Assembly (NCBI GenBank): GCA_016719885.1
Contig: JADJYF010000015.1
Coordinates: 101,109 to 165,108, forward strand
Direction of reading: 5' to 3'
Source: Pseudomonadota bacterium
GTDB lineage: Bacteria > Pseudomonadota > Gammaproteobacteria > Ga0077536
Length of the DNA stretch: 64,000 nucleotides
The translations under genes and the position numbers were made by a program. The notes below the pieces were generated by a model, which made no database searches, had not been told where the DNA came from, and was given only the letters and a program-made list of their open reading frames with translations. Shown here one piece after another: positions 45,543 through 52,681 of this stretch (positions within the stretch are counted from its first letter, which is position 1; every line of letters begins with the position of its first letter).

Positions 45543-45643
45543 TTGCTCGTCGGGCCGCCATCGGCAGGCCCAGGCACACCCGGCGCCGTGACCAGGCAGA
45601 GTCCGCGCGCCGCCTACGTATCATTGTCGGGGGAGCAAACGAA

Positions 45644-46411
45644 ATGCTAGAGCGCCTGAAATACCTGCGCCTGTTGGCGTGGTGCGGTCCGGTCTTCCTG
45701 TTGGTGTTCATCGTGTTCTGGGGCCTCATGGGCCACAACATTCCGCCCTTCCAGCCCGACGTGCCGGCCAAGGTCATCGGCGACTACTTCCGCGAGGATG
45801 CCAACATCATCCGCCTCGGCATGAGCATGGCGATGAGCTTCACGGTGCTGTATTTCCTGTGGGGCCTGTCGATAGGCAAGGTCATCGAGTACGGCATCGA
45901 GAAGGACAACAACATTCTCTCCACCTGCGCGGTGTGGGGCGCGGGTCTGACGGTGGTGCCGATCATGGTGTCGTGCGTGTTCTGGCTGGCCGGCGCTTAT
46001 CGTCCCGAGGCGCTGGACGACTCCATCCTGCAATTGCTCTACGACACCGCGTGGCTGCTGATCGACATGGGCTACATGGTCACCACCGTGCAGATGGTGG
46101 CGATGGGCGTGGCGTTCCTGAAAGACCAGCGAGCCGTGCCGCTGGTGCCGAAGTGGTTGGCCTGGTACGGCATCTGGGTCGGCTTCAGCTTCGTCGCCGA
46201 AGTGTTCATGCCGTTCTTCAAGAGCGGCATCTTCGCGCGCAGCGGCACGCTCAATTTCTGGGTCGAGTTCTTCCTGTGGTTCTTCTGGATCGTGTTCGTG
46301 ACCACCTACCTGTTCTCCGCCATCAAGCGTCTGGAGGCGGAAGCGCGCGGTGAAACCGCCAAGGCCGGCGATGCCGCCGCAGTCGGAAAGGCCGTAGGTG
46401 CATCCGCCTGA
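45644..46411 (+). CDS. Six-helix membrane protein of unknown function
   Basis: 255 residues. Hydrophobic segments lie at about 12-30, 58-78, 97-119, 131-159, 172-195 and 208-232. The last about 25 residues are soluble and Ala/Lys-rich. I do not recognise the family. First gene of an operon with cytochrome-oxidase subunit III- and IV-like genes; the second gene begins 14 bp before its stop, so translation is coupled. Aromatic-rich helices (FWVEFFLWFFWIVFVTT) would suit a partner of the oxidase-like subunits, but no haem-ligand histidine pattern is evident. Confidence 0.75.
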   Translation: MLERLKYLRLLAWCGPVFLLVFIVFWGLMGHNIPPFQPDVPAKVIGDYFREDANIIRLGMSMAMSFTVLYFLWGLSIGKVIEYGIEKDNNILSTCAVWGAGLTVVPIMVSCVFWLAGAYRPEALDDSILQLLYDTAWLLIDMGYMVTTVQMVAMGVAFLKDQRAVPLVPKWLAWYGIWVGFSFVAEVFMPFFKSGIFARSGTLNFWVEFFLWFFWIVFVTTYLFSAIKRLEAEARGETAKAGDAAAVGKAVGASA

Positions 46412-47006
46412 CTCCACGCTTGCGACCACCAACGACGCCACCGGTCAGCGCAGGCTGGCCGGTGACGAAGGCGTGTGGTTCTTCATCAGCGCGGACATCA
46501 CGCTGTTCGCGTTGCTGTTCGGCCTGTTCATGGTCGAACGCGGCAAGGCAGTGGCGCTGTTCGAGCAATCGCGCCAGCTGCTGGACCCACGCCTCGGCGT
46601 CCTCAACACCCTCATATTGCTGACCAGCTCGTGGCTGGTGGCGCTGGCGGTGCACTGCGCGCGTGACGGCCAGCGGGCGGCGGTGCAGCGTTACCTGGCG
46701 CTCGGCATGCTGGTCGGCGCGGGTTTCGCGGTCAGCAAGATTTTCGAGTACTGGCACAAGATCGCGGCCGGCATCACCATGCTCAGCAACGATTTCTTCA
46801 TGTTCTATTTCGCGCTCACCGGCCTGCATTTCCTGCACTTCGTGGTCGGCATGGCGGTGCTGGCGGTATGCCTGGCCAAGAGCCGGCAGGATGCGCTGGA
46901 CGCGCGCTTCGTGGTGTGGATTGAATCGAGCGGCTGCTACTGGCACATGGTCGACTTGTTGTGGATCGTGCTGTTCCCCATGCTTTACCTGCTGCACGCG
47001 CCATGA
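46398..47006 (+). CDS. Cytochrome c oxidase subunit III-like (NorE-type) membrane protein
   Basis: 202 residues from a GTG at 46398. Five hydrophobic segments and the subunit III blocks 'DEGVWFFISADITLFALLFGLFM', 'LNTLILLTSSWLVALAV' and the C-terminal 'YWHMVDLLWIVLFPMLYLL' are visible. The five-helix short form matches NorE-type accessory proteins encoded near nitric-oxide reductases and some alkane or sterol oxidation loci. No subunit I or II gene is in the window. It overlaps the next gene by ATGA. Confidence 0.85.
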   Translation: MHPPDSTLATTNDATGQRRLAGDEGVWFFISADITLFALLFGLFMVERGKAVALFEQSRQLLDPRLGVLNTLILLTSSWLVALAVHCARDGQRAAVQRYLALGMLVGAGFAVSKIFEYWHKIAAGITMLSNDFFMFYFALTGLHFLHFVVGMAVLAVCLAKSRQDALDARFVVWIESSGCYWHMVDLLWIVLFPMLYLLHAP

Positions 47007-47272
47007 CGGCCTTACTGTCCCTGCCCATGACGCGCGCGTGGCTGGCCTTGATCGCCGCCACCTTGGCGGTGTTCGCGCTGGTCGAAAACGACGCGCCCGC
47101 GCGCGGCGCCACCGTCGCCATCATCCTGATCGCGGCCTTCAAGGTGCGCCTGGTATTCCTGCACTTCATGGAGCTTTCGAGCGGCGCCATGCCGTGGCGG
47201 CTGGTGGCCGAAGCGTGGGTGGCGGCGGTCACCCTGATCATCCTCGGCGCCTACCTGTTCGCGACCGTGTAA
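47003..47272 (+). CDS. Prokaryotic cytochrome c oxidase subunit IV-like protein
   Basis: 89 residues starting inside the previous stop codon (ATGA). Three hydrophobic helices with the COX4_pro-like 'VAIILIAAFKVRLVFLHFMEL', in which the Lys-Val/His-Phe-Met-Glu pattern is typical. With the NorE-like protein it makes an orphan pair of accessory subunits; a role in the stability of an unlinked oxidase or in a non-respiratory membrane oxygenase is possible. Confidence 0.82.
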   Translation: MTALLSLPMTRAWLALIAATLAVFALVENDAPARGATVAIILIAAFKVRLVFLHFMELSSGAMPWRLVAEAWVAAVTLIILGAYLFATV

Positions 47273-47273
47273 A

Positions 47274-47347
47274 CGCGAATTCATTCGCGCATGGAACGAC
47301 GCTTCGGTCTGCGTCCGAATCCCCTGTGCGAATGAATTCACACCTAC
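47274..47347. repeat. Inverted pair of GTGCGAATTCATTCGCAC-type palindromes
   Basis: Left arm CGCGAATTCATTCGCG (47274-47289) and right arm GTGCGAATGAATTCACACCTAC (47326-47347). The right element contains the stop codon of the convergent gene (TAG at 47346-47344). Same family as the pair at 61123-61204. Starts one base after the subunit IV-like gene, so it probably ends both transcripts. Confidence 0.78.
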
Positions 47348-48006
47348 GGGTTTACCTCGTCCACGGCAATGGAAGAGATGAAGTCGCGTAACTCGGCGTC
47401 CGTCGCTTGCTCACCTTGCGCCGCATCGGAAGCGATGATGGTGAAACTCAGGTGGCCCGCCACCAGCGTGTAAACCGTGGTGCGGTTGAGACCGTCGGCC
47501 TCCTTGCCGGCGCGTACCTTCACCACCACCCGCGCGCCGGGCAGCGTCGCGATGGGCAGTGTCGCGATGGGCTCGATGACCTCCAGCGCGTTGTGCGAAT
47601 CGCGCTGCACTTCGGACAACTTGGCCTCCAGCAATTTTTCCGGGGCAAGCTCGTCATCCGACTTGTGCGCGAACACGTTGACACCAATCAGCGGATTGAG
47701 CCCGCCCTTGTCGGCCGGGTACTTGGTGGTCACGAACAGCGGCACGCCATGCTGCTCGCGAATCGCGTTGGCGAGACCGCTGGCACTGAAGTGGATGACC
47801 CGCGCATGCGGGATCACCGGCGTGTCGGTGTGATAGTTCCAGCCGGCCGGCTGCACGAAGCTGATGCCGCCGATGTCGCGCGACAGCGCAATGTTGTTCA
47901 CGTACAGGTTGAAGGCGATGGCGGCCGGCACGATCAGCAGCAGCGCGATACGTATCCTCGTCTGCGGTGCGCGCAATTGCAGTCGCGGCCTCAATTTTTC
48001 GGGCAT
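47344..48006 (-). CDS. Single-pass membrane-anchored protein of unknown function
   Basis: 220 residues if translation begins at ATG 48006; in-frame ATGs up to 48153 overlap the divergent LLM gene and are unlikely. A membrane helix lies at about 18-37 (IRIALLLIVPAAIAFNLYV) after a basic N-terminus, so the rest should be periplasmic. The soluble part holds 'FVQPAGWNYHTDTPVIPHARVIHFSASG' and 'LVAGHLSFTIIASDAAQGEQ', not matched to a family I know; a general resemblance to short stress or lipoprotein-like domains is all that can be said. It shares its terminator-like repeat with the membrane operon. Confidence 0.65.
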   Translation of the reverse strand: MPEKLRPRLQLRAPQTRIRIALLLIVPAAIAFNLYVNNIALSRDIGGISFVQPAGWNYHTDTPVIPHARVIHFSASGLANAIREQHGVPLFVTTKYPADKGGLNPLIGVNVFAHKSDDELAPEKLLEAKLSEVQRDSHNALEVIEPIATLPIATLPGARVVVKVRAGKEADGLNRTTVYTLVAGHLSFTIIASDAAQGEQATDAELRDFISSIAVDEVNP

Positions 48007-48100
48007 GGGTCGTTCGGCAATCACCGGTGACGCCGCTTGACCCTCCGCCTTCGATGACAAACGATGCAGGGCACGGCTATCACCATCGAGGGGAAAGAAC

Positions 48101-49180
48101 ATGAAATTCGGCGCCATGATCGGCACGCACATCAACGACTGGCAGCTCATCAAGCTGGCCGAGGATCTCGGCTACGACCACGGCTGGGTGCCCGACTCCC
48201 AGATGATCTGGTCGGACTGTTACGCGGTGCTGGCGCTGGCGGCGGTCAATACCTCGCGCATCAAGATCGGCACGGGCGTGTCCATCGCGCCGACCCGCAT
48301 CGCGCCGGTCACCGCCCATTCCATCGCCAGCATCGCGGCGCTGGCGCCGGGCCGCGTGTTCCTGGGACTCGGCACCGGCCATACCGCCATGCGCGTGATG
48401 GGCATGAAGCCGATGAAGCCCAAACCGTTCCGCGAGTACCTGCGCGTGGTGCGCGGCCTCTTGGCCGGCGATGAAGTCGAGTACAGCTTGAACGGCGAAA
48501 CGCGCGATATCCGCTTCCTGCACCTCGAGCGCAAGTTCATCGACATCAGCCAGGCGATCCCGATCTGGGTGGCGGCCAATGGCCCGGGCGCGCTGCGCGC
48601 GGCGGGCGCCTACGGCGACGGGCGCATCTCGGCGCTCAACGAGCCGCCGGCATTGGTGCATGAGAGCTACGAATTGATGCGCGCCGGCGCTGCCGAGGTC
48701 AAGCGGGTGTTTCCGGCCGATTTCCACAGCGCCGCGCTGACCAGCGCGGTGGTGCTGGGCCCGGGCGAAAAACTCACCAGCCCACGCGTCATCGACCAAT
48801 GCGGCTCACAGGTGGCGGCCGCCCTCCACTACTGCTACGAGAACTGGAAATTGTCGGGCGACGATTCGGCGCTGCCGCCGGCGGTGCGCAACGTGTGGGA
48901 CGAGTACTGCGACTACGTCGGCAAGATGTCGATGCCCGAGCACAAGCGCTATCTGCAGATCCATGAAGGGCATTGCTCGTGGCTGGTGCCGGAGGAACGG
49001 CGCTTCATCACGCCGGAAGCCATCGAGACCTGGATCCTGGCCGGTGAGCCCGAACAGATCATCGCGCGACTCAGGGCTGCCGAAGCGGCGGGCCTGCGCG
49101 AGATCACCTTGCTGCCGCCCATGGATCACGCGCGCCGCGTGTTTCGCGATTTCGCCACCCACGTCATCGCGCGCTATTGA
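48101..49180 (+). CDS. Luciferase-like (LLM) F420/FMN-dependent oxidoreductase
   Basis: 359 residues with GAGGGGAAAG before the ATG. Blocks: 'KFGAMIGTHINDWQLIKLAEDLGYDHGWVPDSQMIWSDCYAVLALAA' (key part WVPDSQMIWSDCY), 'RIKIGTGVSIAPTRIAPVTAHSIASI', 'GRVFLGLGTGHTAMRVMG' and 'IPIWVAANGPGALRAAG'. These are close to the F420-dependent reductase and 5,10-methylenetetrahydromethanopterin reductase-like LLM groups. Whether it truly uses F420 cannot be read from the sequence. Only 95 bp from the divergent membrane protein gene, so the promoters overlap. Confidence 0.85.
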   Translation: MKFGAMIGTHINDWQLIKLAEDLGYDHGWVPDSQMIWSDCYAVLALAAVNTSRIKIGTGVSIAPTRIAPVTAHSIASIAALAPGRVFLGLGTGHTAMRVMGMKPMKPKPFREYLRVVRGLLAGDEVEYSLNGETRDIRFLHLERKFIDISQAIPIWVAANGPGALRAAGAYGDGRISALNEPPALVHESYELMRAGAAEVKRVFPADFHSAALTSAVVLGPGEKLTSPRVIDQCGSQVAAALHYCYENWKLSGDDSALPPAVRNVWDEYCDYVGKMSMPEHKRYLQIHEGHCSWLVPEERRFITPEAIETWILAGEPEQIIARLRAAEAAGLREITLLPPMDHARRVFRDFATHVIARY

Positions 49181-49246
49181 GGCCCCGTCGCCGTTACAAT
49201 GGCGCCAGGCGCGTGATGCCCGGCGCCATAGTCACGGAACCAGCGC

Positions 49247-49627
49247 ATGAACGAGACCCGATACGACATACGTGTCAGCGCCCAAAGCACGTATCTCGAA
49301 GAGCAGTCGGAGCCGGCGGCCAATCGTTACGCCTTCGCCTACACCATCACCATCGCCAACACCGGCACGGTGGCGGCGCAGTTGCGGAGCCGCCACTGGC
49401 TCATCACCGATGCCAACGGCCGCGTGCAGGAAGTGCATGGCGATGGCGTGGTCGGCCAGCAGCCCTTGATTGAACCGGGCACGGCCTTTCAGTACACCAG
49501 CGGCGCGGTGCTCGAGACGCCGATCGGCAGCATGAGCGGCAGCTACCAGATGCAGGCCAGCGACGGTGAGCAGTTCAAGGCCGTCATTCCGATCTTCCGT
49601 CTGGCCATGCCGCGCATCCTGAACTGA
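49247..49627 (+). CDS. apaG: ApaG (DUF525) protein
   Basis: 126 residues, the standard length. Immunoglobulin-like ApaG signature: 'YAFAYTITIANTGTVAAQLRSRHWLITDANG', then 'EVHGDGVVGQQPLIEPGTAFQYTSG' (key part GVVGQQPLIEPG), and 'GSMSGSYQM'. The fold is known; the cellular role is unclear. Located 12 nt before apaH, the conserved gammaproteobacterial pair. Confidence 0.95.
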   Translation: MNETRYDIRVSAQSTYLEEQSEPAANRYAFAYTITIANTGTVAAQLRSRHWLITDANGRVQEVHGDGVVGQQPLIEPGTAFQYTSGAVLETPIGSMSGSYQMQASDGEQFKAVIPIFRLAMPRILN

Positions 49628-49639
49628 GACGGCAAGGCC

Positions 49640-50476
49640 GTGGCCACTTACGCGATTGGCGATATACAGGGCTGTCACCGCGAGTTCCAGGCGCTGCTCG
49701 AGCAAATCGATTTCAACCGTACGCGTGATCGGCTGTGGCTGGTCGGCGACCTGGTCAACCGCGGGCCGCAATCGGCGGCGGTGCTGCGCAGCGTGATGAC
49801 GCTCGGCGAGCGCGCGGTGACAGTGCTCGGCAATCACGACCTGCATCTGCTGGCCTGCGCCCACGTGGCGGGCGCCAAGCCACGCCGGCGCGACACCCTC
49901 GACGACATTCTCGACGCGCCGGACCGGGAAACGATGCTGGACTGGCTGCGCCGCCAGCCGCTGCTCCACCACGACGCGACGCTCGGTTACACGCTGGTGC
50001 ACGCCGGCCTGCCGCCGTGCTGGGATCTCGCCACCGCCATGGCCTGCGCGCGCGAAGTGGAAGGCGCCCTACAGGGCGATGACTTTCGCGATTTCCTCGC
50101 GCACATGTACGGCGATGAGCCCGCGCACTGGCATGCCTCGCTACGCGGTCATGCGCGTCTGCGCTACATCACCAATGCCCTGACGCGCATTCGCCATTGC
50201 CATGCCGACGGCGGTATCGATCTCGAGGACAAGAGCGAACCGAGCGCGGCCGGCCATCTCGTACCGTGGTTTCGCATGCCGGCGCGCGCCAATCGCGACC
50301 TGCGCATCGTGTTCGGCCACTGGTCGACGCTGCGCCTGCCGCGCGACGAATGGCCGGCGTTGCACGTCTACCCGCTCGACACCGGCGCGGTATGGGGTGG
50401 CAAGCTCACCGCCATGCGCCTCGAGGACGGTGCCTTGTTCGAGGTCAATTCGACGACGGCGGCGCCGTTCGACTGA
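49640..50476 (+). CDS. apaH: Diadenosine tetraphosphatase ApaH (symmetrical)
   Basis: 278 residues from a GTG at 49640 (CAAGG just upstream). The metallophosphatase motifs are GDIQGC (7-12), GDLVNRGP and GNHDLH, with His in 'VHAG' and 'FGHWSTL'. It hydrolyses Ap4A to two ADP in the cytosol, lowering alarmone and non-canonical cap levels. The 3' end overlaps the convergent folA gene by 32 bp. Confidence 0.95.
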   Translation: MATYAIGDIQGCHREFQALLEQIDFNRTRDRLWLVGDLVNRGPQSAAVLRSVMTLGERAVTVLGNHDLHLLACAHVAGAKPRRRDTLDDILDAPDRETMLDWLRRQPLLHHDATLGYTLVHAGLPPCWDLATAMACAREVEGALQGDDFRDFLAHMYGDEPAHWHASLRGHARLRYITNALTRIRHCHADGGIDLEDKSEPSAAGHLVPWFRMPARANRDLRIVFGHWSTLRLPRDEWPALHVYPLDTGAVWGGKLTAMRLEDGALFEVNSTTAAPFD

Positions 50477-50957
50477 TCCGCTCCAGCACGCGGAAGGTCC
50501 AGGCGTACTCGTTGCGCGCGTCGGCGACATGCGCCTCGCTCGCCACTTCGCGCCATTGCCCACGCTCGAACGCCGGAAAGAACACGTCGCCGGTCGGCGC
50601 CGCGTCGACCTCGGTGAGATACAGGCGCTCGGCGCGCGGCAAGGCTTCGGCGTACAGTGCCGCGCCGCCGACTATCATCACTTCCTCGACATCGGCCAGC
50701 GCCGCCAGCGCGGCGTCCAGGGTTGCGAACACTTCACAACCGGCGGCCGCATGATTCGCGGCGCGCGACAGCACGATGTTGCGACGACCCGGCAAGGGCC
50801 GACCGATGGATTCATGGGTGCGTCGCCCCATCACGATGGGCTTGCCCATGGTGATGGCGCGAAAACGCTGCAGGTCGGCCGGCAGATGCCAGGGCAGGCC
50901 ACCGTCGCGACCGATGACGCCGTTACGCGCCATCGCCACCACCAGCGCCAGCTTCAC
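50445..50957 (-). CDS. folA: Dihydrofolate reductase
   Basis: 170 residues. Active-site region 'VVAMARNGVIGRDGGLPWHLPADLQRF' (key part GLPWHLPADL, with the acidic residue), NADPH segment 'VMGRRTHESIGRPLPGRRNIVLSR' and 'VMIVGGAALYAEALP'. It reduces dihydrofolate to tetrahydrofolate and works with ThyA, whose gene ends 16 nt upstream, in the lgt-thyA-folA order. Its last 32 bp overlap the end of apaH on the other strand. Confidence 0.96.
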   Translation of the reverse strand: MKLALVVAMARNGVIGRDGGLPWHLPADLQRFRAITMGKPIVMGRRTHESIGRPLPGRRNIVLSRAANHAAAGCEVFATLDAALAALADVEEVMIVGGAALYAEALPRAERLYLTEVDAAPTGDVFFPAFERGQWREVASEAHVADARNEYAWTFRVLERISRTAPPSSN

Positions 50958-50973
50958 GTGCGCGATGCCGCCA

Positions 50974-51768
50974 TCACACCGCGACCGGCGCGGCGATGTG
51001 GGGATGACATTGGTAGTCTTCGAGCACGAAATCCTCGCGCTTGAAATCGAAGATCGAACGCACCGCCGGGTTCAGCACCATGCGCGGCGCGGGATAGGGC
51101 GTGCGCGTCAGCTGCAGGTCGGTCTGTTCGAGGTGATTGAGATAGATGTGCGCGTCGCCCAGCGTGTGCACGAAATCGCCGGGCTCGAGCGAACACACCT
51201 GCGCGATCATCATGGTCAACAAGGAATAGGACGCGATGTTGAATGGCACGCCCAGGAAGATGTCGGCGCTGCGCTGGTACATCTGGCAGGACAGGCGTCC
51301 GTCCGCCACATAGAACTGGAACATCGTGTGGCAGGGCGCGAGCGCCATGCGCGGAATGTCGGCGACGTTCCATGCGCTCACCACCAGCCGCCGCGAGTCG
51401 GGCGTGCGACGGATGGCCTCGATGACTTCCGTGATCTGGTCGATGCTGCCGCCGTCGGCGCGCGGCCACGAGCGCCATTGCACACCGTAGACCGGCCCGA
51501 GCTCGCCGTCGGCGTCCGCCCATTCATCCCAGATCGACACGCCATGGTCCTTCAGGTAGGCAATGTTCGATTCGCCGCGCAGGAACCAGATCAGTTCGTG
51601 GATGATGGAATTCAAATGCAGCTTCTTGGTGGTCAGGAGCGGAAAGCCCTGCGCGAGATCGAAACGCATCTGGTGGCCAAACACGCTCAAGGTGCCGGTG
51701 CCAGTGCGATCGCTTTTGCGCACGCCGTGGTCGCGCACGTGACGGAGGAGATCGAGATAGGTCTGCAT
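50974..51768 (-). CDS. thyA: Thymidylate synthase
   Basis: 264 residues, the same length as the E. coli enzyme. The catalytic Cys146 lies in 'LAPCHTMFQFYV'. 'RTGTGTLSVFG' holds the phosphate-binding Arg, and 'RSIFDFKREDFVLEDYQCHPHI' is a typical C-terminal region. It makes dTMP from dUMP with methylene-tetrahydrofolate; the dihydrofolate product feeds FolA. Seven nt after lgt, so co-transcribed. Confidence 0.97.
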   Translation of the reverse strand: MQTYLDLLRHVRDHGVRKSDRTGTGTLSVFGHQMRFDLAQGFPLLTTKKLHLNSIIHELIWFLRGESNIAYLKDHGVSIWDEWADADGELGPVYGVQWRSWPRADGGSIDQITEVIEAIRRTPDSRRLVVSAWNVADIPRMALAPCHTMFQFYVADGRLSCQMYQRSADIFLGVPFNIASYSLLTMMIAQVCSLEPGDFVHTLGDAHIYLNHLEQTDLQLTRTPYPAPRMVLNPAVRSIFDFKREDFVLEDYQCHPHIAAPVAV

Positions 51769-51775
51769 GGCGGCC

Positions 51776-52564
51776 TTACCCTTTGCGATTGCTCACCGCC
51801 ACCAGCATTACGACGCCGATGATGAACATCGGCGCCGACAGCAGTTGGCCCATGGTCAACCAGTTGAATGCCAGGTAGCCGATGTGCGCATCCGGCTCGC
51901 GCACGAACTCGACGGCAAAGCGGAACACCGCGTAGAGCATGAAGAACCACGCCATCAGCGTGCCATGGGCGCGCGGCTTGCGCGCGATTACGTTCAGGAT
52001 CACGAACAGCACCAGGCCTTCGAGAAAAGCCTCGTAGAGCTGGGTCGGATGGCGCGCCACTCCGCCGGCGGCGGGATGGGTGAACAGCACGCCCCACGGC
52101 TGGGTGGTGGCCGCGCCCCATAGCTCCTGGTTGATGAAGTTGGCGATGCGCCCGAGGCCGAGACCGATAGGCACCACCGGCACGAGGAAATCCGCCACCT
52201 CGAGAAAACTGCGCTGGTTGGCACGCGCGAACCACGCCAGCGCCAGCGACATGCCGACGGCGCCGCCGTGGAAGGACATGCCGCCGCGCCACACCGCCAG
52301 TATCGACAGTGGTTCAGACAGGTAGCTGTGCAGGTTGTAGAACAGGATGTAGCCGATGCGACCGCCGAGCACGCCACCGAGGGCCGCGTAGAACACCAGA
52401 TCCGCCACCTGGTCGCGGGTCCAGCGTCCGTTGCCGCGGCCGGCACGGTCGTGCAGCAAGCCCCAGCCGAGGCCGATGCCGACGATGTAGGACAGGCCGT
52501 ACCAGTGCACGGCCACCGGACCGAGTTTGAAGGCAACGGGATCGATGGGGGGAAACGGAATCAT
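51776..52564 (-). CDS. lgt: Prolipoprotein diacylglyceryl transferase
   Basis: 262 residues from ATG 52564 (a GTG at 52579 is possible). Seven or so membrane helices. The Lgt signature 'GLGLGRIANFINQELWG' and the catalytic-His region 'RGGMSFHGGAVG' are clear, as is 'HPTQLYEA'. It transfers diacylglyceryl to the lipobox Cys of prolipoproteins in the inner membrane; the OprM-like lipoprotein in this window would be a client. First gene of lgt-thyA-folA. Confidence 0.96.
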   Translation of the reverse strand: MIPFPPIDPVAFKLGPVAVHWYGLSYIVGIGLGWGLLHDRAGRGNGRWTRDQVADLVFYAALGGVLGGRIGYILFYNLHSYLSEPLSILAVWRGGMSFHGGAVGMSLALAWFARANQRSFLEVADFLVPVVPIGLGLGRIANFINQELWGAATTQPWGVLFTHPAAGGVARHPTQLYEAFLEGLVLFVILNVIARKPRAHGTLMAWFFMLYAVFRFAVEFVREPDAHIGYLAFNWLTMGQLLSAPMFIIGVVMLVAVSNRKG

Positions 52565-52681
52565 GGCCAGGAACGTCACAGCAACCGGCCGCCATTATGC
52601 ACTGTTCAAGGCGTCGGGAGAGGCACGGGCGCCGCTCGACGTGGTAGCGTTGCGGCCCCATTCCGAGTCCGACATCACCCC

